NCBI RefSeq assembly: GCF_021155765.1
Contig: NC_060107.1
Location: 131,501 to 195,500 of the forward strand
Origin: Diprion similis
Taxonomy: Eukaryota; Arthropoda; Insecta; Hymenoptera; Diprionidae
Length of the DNA: 64,000 nt
Reading direction: 5' to 3'
The position numbers and the translations under genes were made by a program. Shown in pieces: positions 63,491 through 64,000 of the stretch (position 1 is the first letter of the stretch; each line of letters starts with the position of its first letter). Below the pieces are notes generated by a model. That model did no database searches and was not told the origin of the DNA. It saw nothing but the letters and a program-made list of their open reading frames with translations.

Positions 63491-64000
63491 CATGTTAAAA
63501 GTTATATTTCAAATGGGTCGAATATTGTAATAACCAGGACTTGATATAGAAAAATCACGCACATCGGGAAAGGTGTGCTGAAGGCTAAAACCCGGTAAAA
63601 CCGTGATACTCGGTAGGTAAATTTTTAATATTCTCAAAAGTTTTTTTCAAAGCGGCAGAATTCGCCCGTACGCTATGGCAACCTGATAGACCGATGAATT
63701 GACTACTCGGGTTCCTTGTGGCAACGATCCTCAAAAATTCATAGCCACGTTACTACTGACAATAAACTAGCGGAATATTATAACTATGGTGCATGTATTG
63801 CAATAATTGCCAGAAATCTTTGGCAAATATCGTTTTTCATGAGAGACCGTAGTAGTCGTCGCCCCAGCAGTTATCTGTATTTAATGTCTATGTTCTTTCC
63901 ATCCCATTACGTATACACAACAAGGAATCCCAAACCTAGGTGGATATACAAATACCAATAAATCGTATTTGAGGGTTTGCTTCGGAGCTTGAAATTCATA

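Larger units (their letters stand above)
57972..64000. other. Six kilobases with no recognisable gene
   Basis: The region holds microsatellites (58,927-59,005; 61,141-61,520; 63,440-63,490) and a somewhat G+C-richer patch at about 60,340-60,900 that could be a promoter or noncoding first exon. All ORFs are short and without family resemblance or splice support. Confidence 0.45.

Overview
The window is nuclear DNA of an insect, most likely a hymenopteran; a sawfly-like genome is a guess, since no species marker was found. The evidence is AT-rich sequence with many simple repeats, spliced genes with GT-AG introns that are often only 75-90 bp long, and insect-type proteins such as a gut carboxypeptidase, a pathetic-like SLC36 transporter and acetyl-CoA synthetase. 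There are no prokaryotic operons, CRISPR arrays or tRNAs that I could support.

Layout, left to right. (1) 205-848, minus: the 5' two exons of a mitochondrial protein, probably paraplegin (m-AAA protease), running off the left edge. (2) 2086-4059, minus: WDR70 in one uninterrupted exon. (3) About 4,825-18,900: a 14-kb tandem satellite of about 44 copies of a 312-bp unit, with higher-order structure and decayed edges. (4) 19756-22203, plus: DEF8 in six exons. (5) 22.2-24 kb: transposon-like inverted repeats. (6) 24095-29545, minus: an SLC36 proton-coupled amino acid transporter in nine exons, one intron of which holds a 380-bp fold-back element. (7) 35462-44730, minus: acetyl-CoA synthetase in ten recognised exons; the first coding exon was not found. 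(8) 37057-39660, plus: a three-exon enolase paralogue lying wholly inside an acetyl-CoA synthetase intron and lacking key catalytic residues. (9) 49730-51529, plus: a secreted M14 carboxypeptidase A with a TATA promoter. (10) 53698-54031: a fold-back MITE with TA target duplication. (11) 54498-57971, plus: a six-exon Myb/SANT-like protein. (12) 58-64 kb: no recognisable gene, several microsatellites.

The genes do not form a pathway; they are ordinary single-copy eukaryotic genes around a satellite block. The observations most worth following are the enolase pseudoenzyme nested antisense in the acetyl-CoA synthetase gene, the nested periodicities and edge decay of the 312-bp satellite with a lone relic 14 kb away, two palindromic MITE-like elements, and two GC-AG introns. 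Exon joins were worked out by hand from splice consensus, reading phase and family conservation; no alignment program or database was used.
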